Below are positions 17,233-27,900 of a stretch of 64,000 bases of DNA, in pieces. Positions within the stretch are counted from its first letter, which is position 1. Every line of letters begins with the position of its first letter. The stretch comes from an uncultured Oscillospiraceae bacterium. GTDB lineage: Bacteria > Bacillota > Clostridia > Oscillospirales > Oscillospiraceae. The notes beneath the pieces were generated by a model. The model was not told the origin of the DNA and did not search any database. It worked only from the letters and a program-made list of their open reading frames with translations. The stretch covers positions 1 to 64,000 of the forward strand of contig CANQIO010000003.1 of the NCBI GenBank assembly GCA_947624065.1, given 5' to 3'. The position numbers were made by a program, and so were the translations under genes.

Positions 17233-17672
17233 TCGGAAAGCTGAAAGCGCTCTACCTGCGATACCGGGAGCCGGTGAACTACCTGTTCTTCGGCGGTCTG
17301 ACCACGCTGGTGAGCTGGGGCGTCTACGCTCTGGCCGTGGGTTGGCTGGACATGCCGGTCACCCCCGGCAACCTTCTCAGCTGGGTCTGCGCGGTGAGCT
17401 TCGCTTTCGTCACCAACAAGCTGTGGGTCTTTGACTCCAAAAGCTGGGCCTTCCCCCAATGGCTGAAGGAGGCCGGCGCCTTTTATGCCGGGCGCATCTT
17501 CTCCGGTCTGGTGGAACTGGGCGGGCTGCCGCTGCTCATGTGGCTTGGCCTGGACCAGACCCTCTTTGGCGTGGAGGGCTTCGCCGCGAAGGTGGTCATT
17601 TCCATAGTGGTCATCATCCTGAATTACTTCCTGTCCAAATTCATCGCCTTCCGCAAGAAAAAAGACGCCTGA
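17229..17672 (+). CDS. GtrA-family membrane protein
   Basis: 147 residues, four membrane helices, normal GtrA length. Family features are REPVNYLFFGGLTTLVSWG at the start, AVSFAFVTNKLWVF in the middle and NYFLSKFIAFRKK at the end. GtrA proteins are thought to flip undecaprenyl-phosphate-linked sugars for cell-surface polysaccharide or teichoic acid decoration. The position after a GT-C-like protein supports that use. It overlaps the lipoprotein gene by four bases. Confidence 0.9.
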   Translation: MIGKLKALYLRYREPVNYLFFGGLTTLVSWGVYALAVGWLDMPVTPGNLLSWVCAVSFAFVTNKLWVFDSKSWAFPQWLKEAGAFYAGRIFSGLVELGGLPLLMWLGLDQTLFGVEGFAAKVVISIVVIILNYFLSKFIAFRKKKDA

Positions 17673-17677
17673 CATAG

Positions 17678-17716
17678 AAAAAGACCGCCGCAGAAAGATC
17701 TGCGGCGGTCTTTTTA
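17678..17716. terminator. Bidirectional intrinsic terminator
   Basis: A 12-base perfect stem GACCGCCGCAGA / TCTGCGGCGGTC (17683-17694 and 17699-17710) with loop AAGA, flanked by A-run and T-run. It separates the convergent gtrA and repeat-tailed genes. Confidence 0.93.
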
Positions 17717-17726
17717 TGCGCACTCT

Positions 17727-18299
17727 TCAGTCCCAGTGGGGTTCTTCCACGACGGGCTCCTCCGCGGCGGGCTCCTCCGCGACGGGCTCTTCCACAACAG
17801 GCTCCTCCGCGACGGGCTCTTCCACGGCAGGCACCTCCGCGACGGGCTCTTCCACGGCAGGCACCTCCGCGACAGGCTCCTCCACGATAGGCACCTCCGC
17901 GATGGGCTCCTCTTGGATCTCCACCTCCACGTCGGCCTCCGTCTCGTCCACAACGGCGGCAAAGTCCGCGTCCACGGCCTCTTCGTTCTCCGCCGCCTTA
18001 AGGCTGGCGATCTCCTCCTCCAGCGCCTCGATGGCCGCGCGGGCCATGTCGATCTGCTGGCAGACCTGGGCCAGCCCCTCCGCCGGATCGTCGTGATAGG
18101 CCTCATAGTACAGCTTTCCCAGCTCGGTATAGGCCTTTTTGACTGTGTCCTTCTGGCTGGAGATATCCATGTTCAGCTTTGCGATGCGGCTGAGTTGCTT
18201 GGTCTTGGCCGCCGTCGCGACAGCCAGGTCCCTGGCTTTTTCGGCTGCCTTGGACGCGGCGGCGCCGGCTTTGCTCAAGAAATCGTTGAATCCAGACAT
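17727..18299 (-). CDS. Helical protein with Glu/Pro/Val decapeptide-repeat tail, function unknown
   Basis: 190 residues, no signal peptide. The first 60 are Ala/Lys-rich and helical (DFLSKAGAAASKAAEKAR). The middle (about 45-100) is a coiled coil (LNMDISSQKDTVKKAYTELG then AIEALEEEIASLKAAE) seen in small cytoplasmic Oscillospiraceae-type proteins near zinc-ribbon genes. The last 60 residues are tandem copies of a roughly VEEPVAEVPA unit and end in HWD. It lies 64 bases after lgt on the same strand. I do not recognise a function. Confidence 0.75.
   Translation of the reverse strand: MSGFNDFLSKAGAAASKAAEKARDLAVATAAKTKQLSRIAKLNMDISSQKDTVKKAYTELGKLYYEAYHDDPAEGLAQVCQQIDMARAAIEALEEEIASLKAAENEEAVDADFAAVVDETEADVEVEIQEEPIAEVPIVEEPVAEVPAVEEPVAEVPAVEEPVAEEPVVEEPVAEEPAAEEPVVEEPHWD
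17733..17906 (-). repeat. Tandem 30-base coding repeat
   Basis: About five to six imperfect copies of a 30-base unit encode VEEPVAEVPA-like decapeptides in the 3' part of the preceding gene. Some adjacent copies are nearly identical in DNA (around 17815-17880), so copy-number slippage is plausible. Confidence 0.8.
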
Positions 18300-18363
18300 T
18301 GCGATAGCCTCCTTTTTCTTTTTCTAGTTTGCTTCCTTCCGCTTTTTCTTCGCTGGTAGATTT

Positions 18364-19242
18364 TTATGCGTCATCCCGGGGCGTCTCCCCGGAGGATATC
18401 TCCGTTTCCCGCGGGGCGGCCCGCTCCGCCCACAGCATGGCCGGCGCGCGCTTTCTGCGGCGCAGCATCACCGCCAGCGTCACCGCCGCCGCCAGGCACG
18501 TGAGCCCCGCCAGAAGCTGGCTCACCCGGATGCCGGTGGCGCCCAGATACAGCGAGTCGGTGCGCAGTCCCTCGATCCACGCCCGGCCCAGGCCGTACCA
18601 GAACACATAGTACAGGAAAAACTGCCCATCGAACCGCCGCCGGGTCTTTTTCGAGAGGATGTGCAGCAAGAGAAATCCCACCAGGTTCCACAGGGACTCA
18701 TACAAAAACGTGGGGTGCACATAGATGGTCTCGCCGTTCAGCGTCAGGCCCATACGGCAAAAGACGCCGGTCTCGTAGCCGTAGGCCTCCCGGTTCATGA
18801 AGTTGCCCCAGCGGCCGATGCACTGGCCGATGGGCAGGCCAAAGGACGCCAGATCCAGCATGGCCAGGGGGGAGATGCGCTTGAACCGGCACACGGCGAA
18901 CACCGTCAGCACCGTGGCGATGACCGCCCCGTAGATGGCCAGGCCGCCCTCCCAGACCTTCACCATATCCCACAGATTCGTGTATCCGCCGTAGAATATC
19001 ACGTAATACGCTCTGGCGCCGATGATGGCCAGGGGCACGGCGAACAGCAGGTTGTCGATCAGGTCGTCCTGCTTGATGCCGAATTCCCGGCACCGGCGGT
19101 AGCAGTAGCTCACCGCCAGCAGAAAGCCGCAGGCGATGATCACGCCGTACCAGTAAAAGGTGTGGCCGAACAGGGTGAAGGAATTGGACGGACAGATGGA
19201 CCAGTCCCCCAGCATGGGGAAGGAAATGGACGCGGATGACAT
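18364..19242 (-). CDS. lgt: Prolipoprotein diacylglyceryl transferase Lgt
   Basis: 292 residues from the ATG at 19242, preceded by GGAGGAACG that lies across the end of the upstream peptidase gene. Lgt adds diacylglycerol to the lipobox cysteine of prolipoproteins. Seven membrane segments are visible. Signature: GRWGNFMNREAYG, with FYWYGVIIACGFLL early and HPTFLYESLWNLV late. C-terminal residues after the last helix are a charged cytoplasmic tail. It is the third gene of the M16-peptidase operon. Confidence 0.97.
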   Translation of the reverse strand: MSSASISFPMLGDWSICPSNSFTLFGHTFYWYGVIIACGFLLAVSYCYRRCREFGIKQDDLIDNLLFAVPLAIIGARAYYVIFYGGYTNLWDMVKVWEGGLAIYGAVIATVLTVFAVCRFKRISPLAMLDLASFGLPIGQCIGRWGNFMNREAYGYETGVFCRMGLTLNGETIYVHPTFLYESLWNLVGFLLLHILSKKTRRRFDGQFFLYYVFWYGLGRAWIEGLRTDSLYLGATGIRVSQLLAGLTCLAAAVTLAVMLRRRKRAPAMLWAERAAPRETEISSGETPRDDA

Positions 19243-19244
19243 AC

Positions 19245-20510
19245 TTATGAACGTTCCTCCTTGGGACGGATGATAGACAGGGCCACGCGCTCCGGCGTCA
19301 GGCGCGCCGCCCAGGCGGCGATGTCGGCGCATGTCAGGCTCTCCAGCACGGCCGGGGCGTCAAACAGATCAAAATCGTTGAAGCAGCCGTCCGCCAGGCT
19401 CTCCGTCAGCTCCCAGAAGTCGTCCAGCAGCCGGATAAAGCCGCCGTACAGCGCCTTTTTCTGCCGGTCAAAGAAGGCCGGGTCGATGTCCCTGCGCGCC
19501 GCCGCCAGAAGCGCCGCCAGCGCGGCCTCCGGGTCGGCCGACTCTCCCTCCAGGTAGATATACTCCTCCCCGCCGGCATAGCTGCTCTCAAAGCGGAAGC
19601 TGTCGTTGAGCAGGCTCTTTTCATAGAGCTCCAGATAGGCCGGGGCGCTACGGCCCCACAGGCAGCGCATGGCAAGCTCCGCCGTGAGCCGCTGCCGCAG
19701 CCCGTCGGGCCCCGTGGCCGCCGGCCCCAGCTTTGCCCCGGCGCAGAACAGCGGCGCGGACACGTCCATGGTCCGCGAGCAGCGCTTTTCCAGCGGCTCC
19801 AGGCCCGGCTCCGGCCCATAGTCCCGCACCGGCCGGGACGCGCGCTCCGCCGGCAGCACCTCCGCCGCGGCGCGCTCCACCGCCTCGGGGTCCACGTCCC
19901 CCGCCACGCACAGGGCCATGTTGGCCGGGGCGTAGAACGCCTTATGGCAGGCGCGGAGCGTCTCGACCGTGATGTCCGCGATGGACGCGGCCGTGCCCAC
20001 CACCATGTCCCCCAGGGGGCCGGCGCCGAACAGCAGCCGCATGCAGCCCATATAGGCCGCGGCGCCGGGGTCGTCCTCGAACTCGGCGATCTCCTGGCCG
20101 ATGATGCCCCGCTCCTTCTCCACCGTCTCGGGGGTGAAATAGGGGGTAGACACGAACTCCAGCAGCGTGCGCAGATTTTCTTCAAACTTATCCGCGCAGG
20201 TGAAGTGATAGCTGGTAACCGCCTCGGAGGTATAGGCGTTGGCGTTGGCCCCCCTGGCGGCGAACACATCGTCCACGCTGCCACCGGGCATGTCGAACAT
20301 CTTGTGCTCCAGGTAATGGGCCACCCCCGCCGGGGTGTCGTATGTCTCGCCGTCCAGGGCAAAGCGCCGGTCCGCGCCGCCGTAATCCGTCACGAACGCC
20401 GCCCGGCACTTGCGCCAGCCGGGCTTTGGCACAACGTATATGGGGAGCCCGTTGGGCAGCGTTCCCTGCCAGAGCTCGATCCCCAGTTCGGGATGTTCAA
20501 TCCTCCGCAT
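19245..20510 (-). CDS. M16 zinc peptidase, YmfH-like (active subunit type)
   Basis: 421 residues from the ATG at 20510 (MRRIEHPELGIELWQG), preceded by GAGGAAG. The zinc motif HxxEH appears as HYLEHKMFD, and the distal glutamate lies in ERGIIGQEIAEFEDD. It therefore has the catalytic set of the pitrilysin/M16B family. It overlaps the upstream partner gene by 14 bases. In Firmicutes YmfF and YmfH are adjacent M16 proteins, probably forming a heterodimer as in mitochondrial processing peptidases. Confidence 0.93.
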   Translation of the reverse strand: MRRIEHPELGIELWQGTLPNGLPIYVVPKPGWRKCRAAFVTDYGGADRRFALDGETYDTPAGVAHYLEHKMFDMPGGSVDDVFAARGANANAYTSEAVTSYHFTCADKFEENLRTLLEFVSTPYFTPETVEKERGIIGQEIAEFEDDPGAAAYMGCMRLLFGAGPLGDMVVGTAASIADITVETLRACHKAFYAPANMALCVAGDVDPEAVERAAAEVLPAERASRPVRDYGPEPGLEPLEKRCSRTMDVSAPLFCAGAKLGPAATGPDGLRQRLTAELAMRCLWGRSAPAYLELYEKSLLNDSFRFESSYAGGEEYIYLEGESADPEAALAALLAAARRDIDPAFFDRQKKALYGGFIRLLDDFWELTESLADGCFNDFDLFDAPAVLESLTCADIAAWAARLTPERVALSIIRPKEERS

Positions 20511-21780
20511 CTTCTTCCTCCCCGCCGTACAGGAAATATACCGCGTCGCATTGGATGTCCGCCGCAGCACGGACCACGTCCTCCCGGGACACGTCCTCCG
20601 CCAGGGCGGCCAGCTCCTCCGGACCGTAGTCCAGCCCCAGCAGGTTCTGCTCCAGCCAGAACTTCTCCAGCGCCGCCGGATCGTCTGTGAGGGACAGCAT
20701 GTGGCTGGACACGGCCGCCCGGGCGACGGTCATCTCCCCGTCGGTGATATCCCCGTCCTTCACGGCCTGCAGCTGGCGGCCGATCTCCGCCAGGGTCTTT
20801 TCATAGTCCGCCGGGTCGATGCCGCTGGCCACGGTCATGATCCCCTTCATCCGGTCCAGCTCCGAATAGACGTAGTAGCACAGGCTCAGCCGCTCCCGCA
20901 CGTTGGCGCTGAGCTTGCAGGGCCATCCGCCGCCGAACAGCGCGTCCGTCACCCACAGCGCCGCCATGTCCGGGTCCTCCATGGCCTGGCCCATCCGGTA
21001 GCCAATCACCAGCTTGCCCTGGCTCACGTCCATTTCCTCGGTGAACGTCCGGGGCGTTTCATCCACGGTGTTCAGCCGGATGTCCGTGCCGATGCCGAAG
21101 TCGATCTCCCCCCGGGGCAGGGGCACCAGCGCGTCGGTCATGGCGGCGCACACCCGCGCCGGGTCCGCCGAGCCGCAGTAGAAGATCTCGATGGGGCTGG
21201 CCGCCAGCAGGGCCTTATAGTGCCGGGTCAGGGCCACGTAGCCGATGGCCTCCGCCGACGCCTCGTCGCCCAGCGCGTCCACGCCGTACGCCTCTCCGGG
21301 GCACATCAGCTCGACGAGCCGGGCCTGGGCATACTCGGCCCGGTCGTTCATCCGGGCGCGGATCAGGTCCACGAGCTTGCGCTTTTCGCCCTCCACATAG
21401 CCGGGCAGCAGCAGTCCGCCACGGGTGTTAGGCGCCAGCAGCAGCTCGCCCATGAGCTCCGCCATCGGGCCCAGCAGGTCCCGGCCTGGCACATCCACGA
21501 AGTCCGCCGTGAAGCCCACGGCCTGGATCTCCCCCAGCTTGCGCACCGAGGGCTCGATGTGCGCCCCGTACATCCCGTCCAGCCGCGCGGCCAGCGCCGC
21601 CAGATCCGGCGCGCTGACAGTGCCCCGGCGCAGCACGCCGGGCAGCGCCGCGTTCTGGGCGGCGGTCTGCCGGTCCAGCGCCGTCAGCAGATGCAGGCTC
21701 AGTATGCCGGTCCGGAACTTATCCGTCCGGACACAGGTCACGAACACCCCCGGCATGATCTCCCTGCGCGTTTTCTCCAT
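20497..21780 (-). CDS. M16-family protein, YmfF-like (lacks HxxEH)
   Basis: 427 residues from the ATG at 21780; a GTG three codons upstream (21789) is an alternative start. M16-fold features are present in both halves (for example DAGLFGGGWPCKLSANVRE-like region DALFGGGWPCKLSANVRE). The place where HxxEH should be reads AALPGVLRRGTVS, so zinc cannot be bound as in the partner. This is the expected non-catalytic half of an M16 pair. It is the first gene of the operon with the YmfH-like protease and lgt. Confidence 0.9.
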   Translation of the reverse strand: MEKTRREIMPGVFVTCVRTDKFRTGILSLHLLTALDRQTAAQNAALPGVLRRGTVSAPDLAALAARLDGMYGAHIEPSVRKLGEIQAVGFTADFVDVPGRDLLGPMAELMGELLLAPNTRGGLLLPGYVEGEKRKLVDLIRARMNDRAEYAQARLVELMCPGEAYGVDALGDEASAEAIGYVALTRHYKALLAASPIEIFYCGSADPARVCAAMTDALVPLPRGEIDFGIGTDIRLNTVDETPRTFTEEMDVSQGKLVIGYRMGQAMEDPDMAALWVTDALFGGGWPCKLSANVRERLSLCYYVYSELDRMKGIMTVASGIDPADYEKTLAEIGRQLQAVKDGDITDGEMTVARAAVSSHMLSLTDDPAALEKFWLEQNLLGLDYGPEELAALAEDVSREDVVRAAADIQCDAVYFLYGGEEEDAED

Positions 21781-21888
21781 CCCGTTCACCGCCCGTATCT
21801 GGAATATACTGCCATTCCGGCGAAAATATCACTGCTTTTCGCGCTCACGCGGCCGTCAGCGCTGAGGTATGATAGCACTTATATTGTC

Positions 21889-21917
21889 ATTATACCATAT
21901 GATTCCACCTTTGGAAA
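21889..21917 (-). promoter_or_regulatory. Promoter for the M16-lgt operon
   Basis: On the minus strand TTTCCA (21912-21917), 17-base spacer and a perfect TATAAT (21889-21894) preceded by TGG, an extended -10. It leaves a 5' leader of about 100 bases before the YmfF-like gene. Confidence 0.6.
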
Positions 21918-21934
21918 TGACAAGATTGTGAACA

Positions 21935-21958
21935 ATGGGGAGGCGGCCGCCTCCCCAT
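21935..21958 (-). terminator. Hairpin after the GT84/GH94 gene
   Basis: A perfect 24-base palindrome (ATGGGGAGGCGG and its complement) starts three bases after the stop codon. No clear T-run follows on the minus strand, so it may be a factor-dependent or weak terminator. Confidence 0.55.
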
Positions 21959-21960
21959 CA

Positions 21961-24900
21961 TCACTTTATGACCGCCTTTCCGTCCCGGACCACGATATGG
22001 CGGCCGCAGATATCCGCCTCATAGCCGTCCCAGCCCTCCGGCAGCCGGGGGGACACGGTGAGCCGGCCGTTCTCCAGGCGGATGCCCAGCAGGTCCTCCA
22101 GCACCACCCGGAAAAACCACCCGGCCGAGCCGGTATACCAGCTCCACAGGGCCTGGCCGTAATGGTCCGGCTCGGCGGACACGTCCGCCGCCAGCACGTA
22201 CGGCTCCGCGCCCCAGATGCCGGTGTCATGCTTGGCCGGCAGCAGGTCCAGCAGCATGGCCGCGCCCATGTCGGTGGACCCCTCCTTCAAGAGCGCCGAC
22301 GCCAGCCAGACCGCCCCGTGGGTATACTGCCCGCCATTCTCCCGGAAGCCGGGGCCGCAGGAGCGGATATATCCCGGGTCCCGCCCCTCCTCGGTAAAGG
22401 GGGGCGCGAACAGCTTCACCAGCCCGTGGGCCCGGTCATAGAGGTGTTCCACCGCGGCCCCTAAGGCCGCCCGGACCCGCTCCCGGTCCGCCTCGGGACA
22501 GAAGGCCGCCCAGCTCTGGGCGATCGAGTCGATGGCGCACGCCGGCGCTCCCGCGCCACCCAGAGGAGCGCCGTCGTCCCACCAGCCCCGCAGGTACCAG
22601 CCGCCGTTCCAGCTGCGCTCCGCGGCGGCGGCGTAGTTTTTCCCCGCCTCCGCATAGCGGGCCGCGTCCGGCTGGCCCAGCGTCTGGAGCAGACCGGCGA
22701 ACCGCCGGGCGATGTGGACGAAGAACCAAGTGAGCCAGACGCTCTCGCCGCCGACTCTGTCCATGCCGTCGTTCCAGTCCCCGGATCCGGTGAGCAGCAG
22801 CCCATGGGGCCCGCGGCCACGCTCCAGCACGCAGTCCATAGCCCGGCGGGCATGGTCCAGCACCGTGCTCTCCGTCTTGGAGGCGGCCGGGCGAAAATAC
22901 CGGTCCCGCTCCGACTGTCCCAGGGGCGGCGCCTCCAGCCAGGGGGCCGTCAGACCGCAGATGTCCCTGTCGCCGGTCTTTTCCGTATACTCGCACAGCG
23001 CCCACACCAGCCACAGCAGATCGTCGGAGCACCGGGTCCGCACGCCCCGGACGCCCTTGGGGCCGTCATGCCACCAGTGGAGCACGTCGCCCTCCCGGAA
23101 CTGCCGGGTACAGCAGGTCAGCAGCTGCTTCTTTGCCCGGCCCGGCGCGATGAGGATCAGATTCGCCGTGTCCTGCAGCTGGTCCCGGAAGCCCCAGGCC
23201 CCGCCGCTCTGATACATGCTGGTCCGGCCCATGATCCGGCAGGCCATGGTCTGATAGGCCGCCCAGCCGTTCATCATCCGGTCCAAGTCCGCGTCCGGCG
23301 TCCGGATGCGCACCCGGCCGGTGAGGGCCCGCCAGCTGTCCCGGACCTTTGCCAGCTCCCTGGCGGCCCGCTCCGGGTCCGCCAGCTGCCGCAGGGTCTC
23401 GGCGCTCTCATAGCCGCAGACCAGCGCCGCCGTCCCGCCGCCCTTCCACAGCGCGCCGAAGCAGGGGCGCAGCCCCGGCCCCGTTTTTCCGTCCATCCGG
23501 CCCGCCAGCCAGGCGGCCTCGTCGCCGGTGAAGCCGGACAGCCTGCGGCTGCACACCGCCCGGAACACCGCCTCCGGCTCCCCGCAGCGGGGGTTGACCG
23601 CCGTGAGGCAGCCGTCCTCGGACCCGGTGATGACGCAGGGCGCGTCGGCGGCGCTGGCCGTCAGCGCCAGGGGCAGGTACCAGCCCACATAGGCGTCCTG
23701 GCCCCCCTCGATGAGCATGATCCGGGCCTTATAGCCGTTGGGCACGAAAGCCGTAAGGCGGGTATCCTCCCGCTCCCAGCTGGTCCAGCCGAAGCCGTTG
23801 GTCACCCGGCAGGCCCCGTCCCCCGCGAAAAAGCTCCGCCGTCCATGGGCCGTCACCAGCTCCAGGGTCTCCCCGCCGGAGGTGGCCATGGGGTCGTTGC
23901 GCCAGGGGTCCACCGGCCGCTCCCGAGCGTTTTCCAGCCACATGAAGCCGGTGCCGCAGTCGGCGGCCAGGTATCCGAACATGCCGTTGGTCAGCACGTT
24001 GCACCAGGCCCTGGGCGGCAGAGGCGGCGTCTCATAGCGCACCGCGCCGCCGGCGAGGTATTCCACGGCGGGCGCCCGGTCTCCCCGGACCGGCGCGGTG
24101 CGCAGCGCCGGCAGACAGGCATACCGCCGCTCCTGCGCCGGCCGGACCACCGCCGACGCGGCGGCGACGGCCTCACTATCGGTGAACCAGATCCCACCCC
24201 GGACCCCCTCAAAGGCGGCAAGGCCGTATTTGTCCAGATACCGGCGCAGCGCGTCCCGCTTTGGGTGCAGATACGCCCCCTCCTCCCCGGTGCGGATCAC
24301 CAGATCGGACTGCGCGCCGCAGGCCGTGAGCAGGGCGTGGCGCTTGATCATGCGCCGCGCCGGGTCCAAGTCCTCCCCGGCGGTCACGCACAGGATGGGC
24401 AGGTCCCCGCTCAGTCCCGTTTCCCACAGGACCTCCCTGGTGGAATCGGGCCGGGCCGCGATCCGCGGCTGGCACACCGTCGCTGCCAGCTCAAAAGCGG
24501 CCCGCAGGCCGTCCCCGTTCATGCCCAGCAGGGCCCCCATGGCCCCGGCCATATCCGCCGCGCCGCCGGTAAGGATGCGCCGGGCGCCTTCCTCCGCCTC
24601 CCGGCGGCTGCCGCCGAAGCACAGCGCCAGCGCCGCGCATCCGCCCTCGGGCAGCACTGCCTCCACCGTCACCGGCTCAAGCATCTGCCAGCCGGCGCCC
24701 CGGCTCACACGCAGGTCCACCGTAGCCGCCAGGCACAGCCACGCCTCGGGCGTCTCCCCCCGGGCCAGGCGGCGCACCGCCACCGTTCCCCGGTGGACGC
24801 TCACCTCCAGACCCAGCCGCCAGAAGGCGGGATGGGACGCATAGTCCGCCCGGCGGGCCAGTACCGGCTCAAAGCGGACGGTGAGCCGGCCCCGGCTGGG

Positions 24901-27900
24901 GCCGGTGACGCGCCGCAGCTCGCCCCTCTCCCCGCTGGCCACGGCCATGGACGCGCTCATGACGCCCTCGCTCCGCCGGGCCGTATAGGCCAGGCACCCC
25001 GCCTCATACCGCCAGGGATAGAACGCCGCCTCCCGCCGGGAGGGGGTCACGGGGATGCCGTCGATGGCCAGGGAAAAGCCCTCGGGCCGGTACAGAAGCA
25101 GCCCCTCCGTCTCGGCCCGGCACCGGCCGTCGTCGCAGGCCAAGAGGCTGTAGACGCCGTTGGACATGGGGAACCAGGCCGGGGCCGACGGCACGTGGCC
25201 CGGCCCCTCCCACTGGAACACCGGCCGGTCCGGCCGGCTCTCCGGCGGGCGGCTGATGGGGCTGCGGCTGCGCCGGAGCACCGCCCCGCCCAGGGGCACC
25301 CGCTCGCACAGCAGCGGCCGGAAGGCGGCAAAGGCGGCGTCCGCCATGAAATACCGCCGCAGCGCGCCCCCCGTCAGGCAGTTGGCCGCGGCGCACAGGC
25401 TCATGCCCAGATGGTGGCTCATAAAGCAGGCCACCGGCTGCCCGCCCTTGCCGGTCCGGCCGGGGGTCAGGTCCAACGCCTCGTAAAAGCCGTACTTGCC
25501 CCACATGCCCATGCGCCTGAGGCGGCGCAGGTTCTTCACCGCCGCCTTGGGATGCACGCACAGGGCCAGGAAGCTGGCATAGGGCGCCGCCACCAGCTCG
25601 CTGTCCATGCCCCGCCGCAGCGCCAGAGCGCCGGTGCCGTGGGCCTTGTAGCGGTAGTCCATCCCCGCGTCCAGGGAGAAAAAGGCGCTCTCGGAGTTGC
25701 CCCAGGGGGCGCGGGCCCGTTCGCCCCGCCGCCGCTGGGCATACAGACAGAACCGGGCCGTCTCCCACAGCATGGACCCCCGCGCCAGGGGCAGAAACAG
25801 CTCCGGCATCAGGTATTCGAACATGGACCCGGACCAGCTGGCCAGGCCCCGCCAGCCGTCCAGCGCCAGCTGCGCCCGACTCAGGCTCTGCCAGTGGCGC
25901 ACGGGCACCTCCCCGCGGGCACAGGCGATGAAGCTGGTCAGCCGCGCCTCCGACGCCATCAGGTCATAGTGGCCGGGGCTGGGCTCCTGGTCGGCCGGGT
26001 CCAGCCCGATGCGGAACAGGCGCTTTTTTTCGTCATAGAGCGCCCCCAGGTCCATCCCGTCCGCCAGCGCTTGGGCCCGCTCGGCGATGTCCGGCCGGCC
26101 ATGGGCGGCCATGCCGTTCGCCAGGCAGATGAGGCAGGCGCACAGGTTGCCGCTGTCCACCGCCGACACGTAGGCCGGCTGCAGCGGCGCGCAGGTGCGG
26201 GTGTCATACCAGTTATAGAGGTGGCCCCGCCATTTGGGCAGCCGCTCCACCGTGTCCAGGATGTGCCCGGCCAGCTCCGCGGCGGCGCTCTCCGCCGCCA
26301 CGCCCAGCTCCATGGCCGCCAGGGCCGACGCCAGGGCCATGCCGATGTTGGTAGGCGACGTGCGGTGGGCCACGCCCTTGGGCGGCTGGATCTGGATGTT
26401 GTCCGGCGGCAGCCAGTGGTCCGGCCGGACGCAGAGCTCGTCGAAATAGGCCCAGATGGCCTCTGCGGACCGGGTCAGGAATGCCCGGTCGGCATCGGTC
26501 AGCTCGTTTTTCGGCTTTTGCTCCCGGCCCAGGGCCCATGCCGCCGCCGGGGCGGCCAGCCATACAACCCCCGCCGCCTTGCCCGCAGGGCCGGGAGCCA
26601 GCAGCGCCAACGCCAGCCCCAGCCCCAGATCGAACCACATGGCTGCGGGCCGGGCCTGGCTGCGCTCGGACTGAGCCGCCGTCACCCACTGGAGCATGTT
26701 CCGGTGGCTGACGGTCATGCGCCACAGGGCCGTGACCGCCGCCGAGGCGCAGGTATACCCCTCCCAGGGCAGGAAGATCAGCCGCGCGAACAGGCGGGTC
26801 AGCGACCCGCCCAAGCCCCGCAGCACGCCGCTGCGGCACCGCAGCCGGGCGTCCCGGGTCCGGACGAACAGCCCCGCAAAGGCGTCATGGACCGCGTCCG
26901 CCCCCAGGCAGGCCAGCGCAACGGCCGCCGCCCAGCGCAGCTCCGGCAGGAAGAAGCTCCCCGCCACCGCCGCCAGCACCGCCGGGGCCACCATACTCCG
27001 CCGCACGCTGTCCAGCAGCCGGAACCGCTCCAAGGCGAGCAGGTCCTTCCCGTCCCTGAAAAGCCACGGCAGGTTCTGCCAGTCGCCCCTGGTCCACCGG
27101 TGCAGCCGGCGGAACCAGGCCGCCGCCGTCACCGGCGCGCCGTCGGTCAGCTCCACGTCGCCCACATAGGCCCCCCGCAGATAGGCCCCCTCCAGCGCGT
27201 CGTGGCTCAGGACCCGGCCCTCTCCCAGCCGGTCCTCCAGACAGGCCAGATAGGCCTCCGCGTCCACGATGCCCTTCCCGGCAAAGCCGCCCCGGTCGAA
27301 GAGGTCCGTATACAGCTCCCCCGTGGGCGCGCCATAGGGGTCCGTGCCCCCCTGGCCGGCCCATATCCGGGCGAAATCCGTGGCCATGGCCCGGTCCAGC
27401 TCCACCGCCATCCGGGGGTGGAGCACCCCGTGGCCCCGGACCACCACGCCCTTTTCCACCTGCGGCGCGTTCAGCGGGTGCATGGCCGCGCCGATCAGCT
27501 GCCGGGCCGTCCCCGGCGGCAGGCGGGTGTCCCCGTCCAGGCACAGGATATACCGGGCGTGCAGCGCCCGGCAGTCCCCCTCCAGGCACTTCAGCCGGGT
27601 GGGCCGGCCCCGGACCATCCGGGCCAGCTCCAGGATGGCCCCCCGCTTGCGCTCCCACGGGGCATAGACCCGGTCCGCCTTGTTCCAGACCGGGTCCCGG
27701 CTCAAGAGAAAGAAGCCGCCGCCATATGTCCCGTTCAGCGCCCGCACCGCGCTGCGCGCCGCCTCCAGCCGGGAGGCCGCCGCCGGGGGATACTCCGTCC
27801 CGTCCGGCAGATCGGCCAGCAGCGCGAACAGCAGCTGGTCCCCGCAGTCCCGGTTGGCCAGCTTGTATTCCTCCATGCGCCGCACCAGCCGGGGGCCGGT

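Noticed and set aside
17733..17906. CRISPR-like array of about 30-base repeats
   Set aside because: The units are contiguous without unique spacers and translate in frame as decapeptide repeats of a protein.
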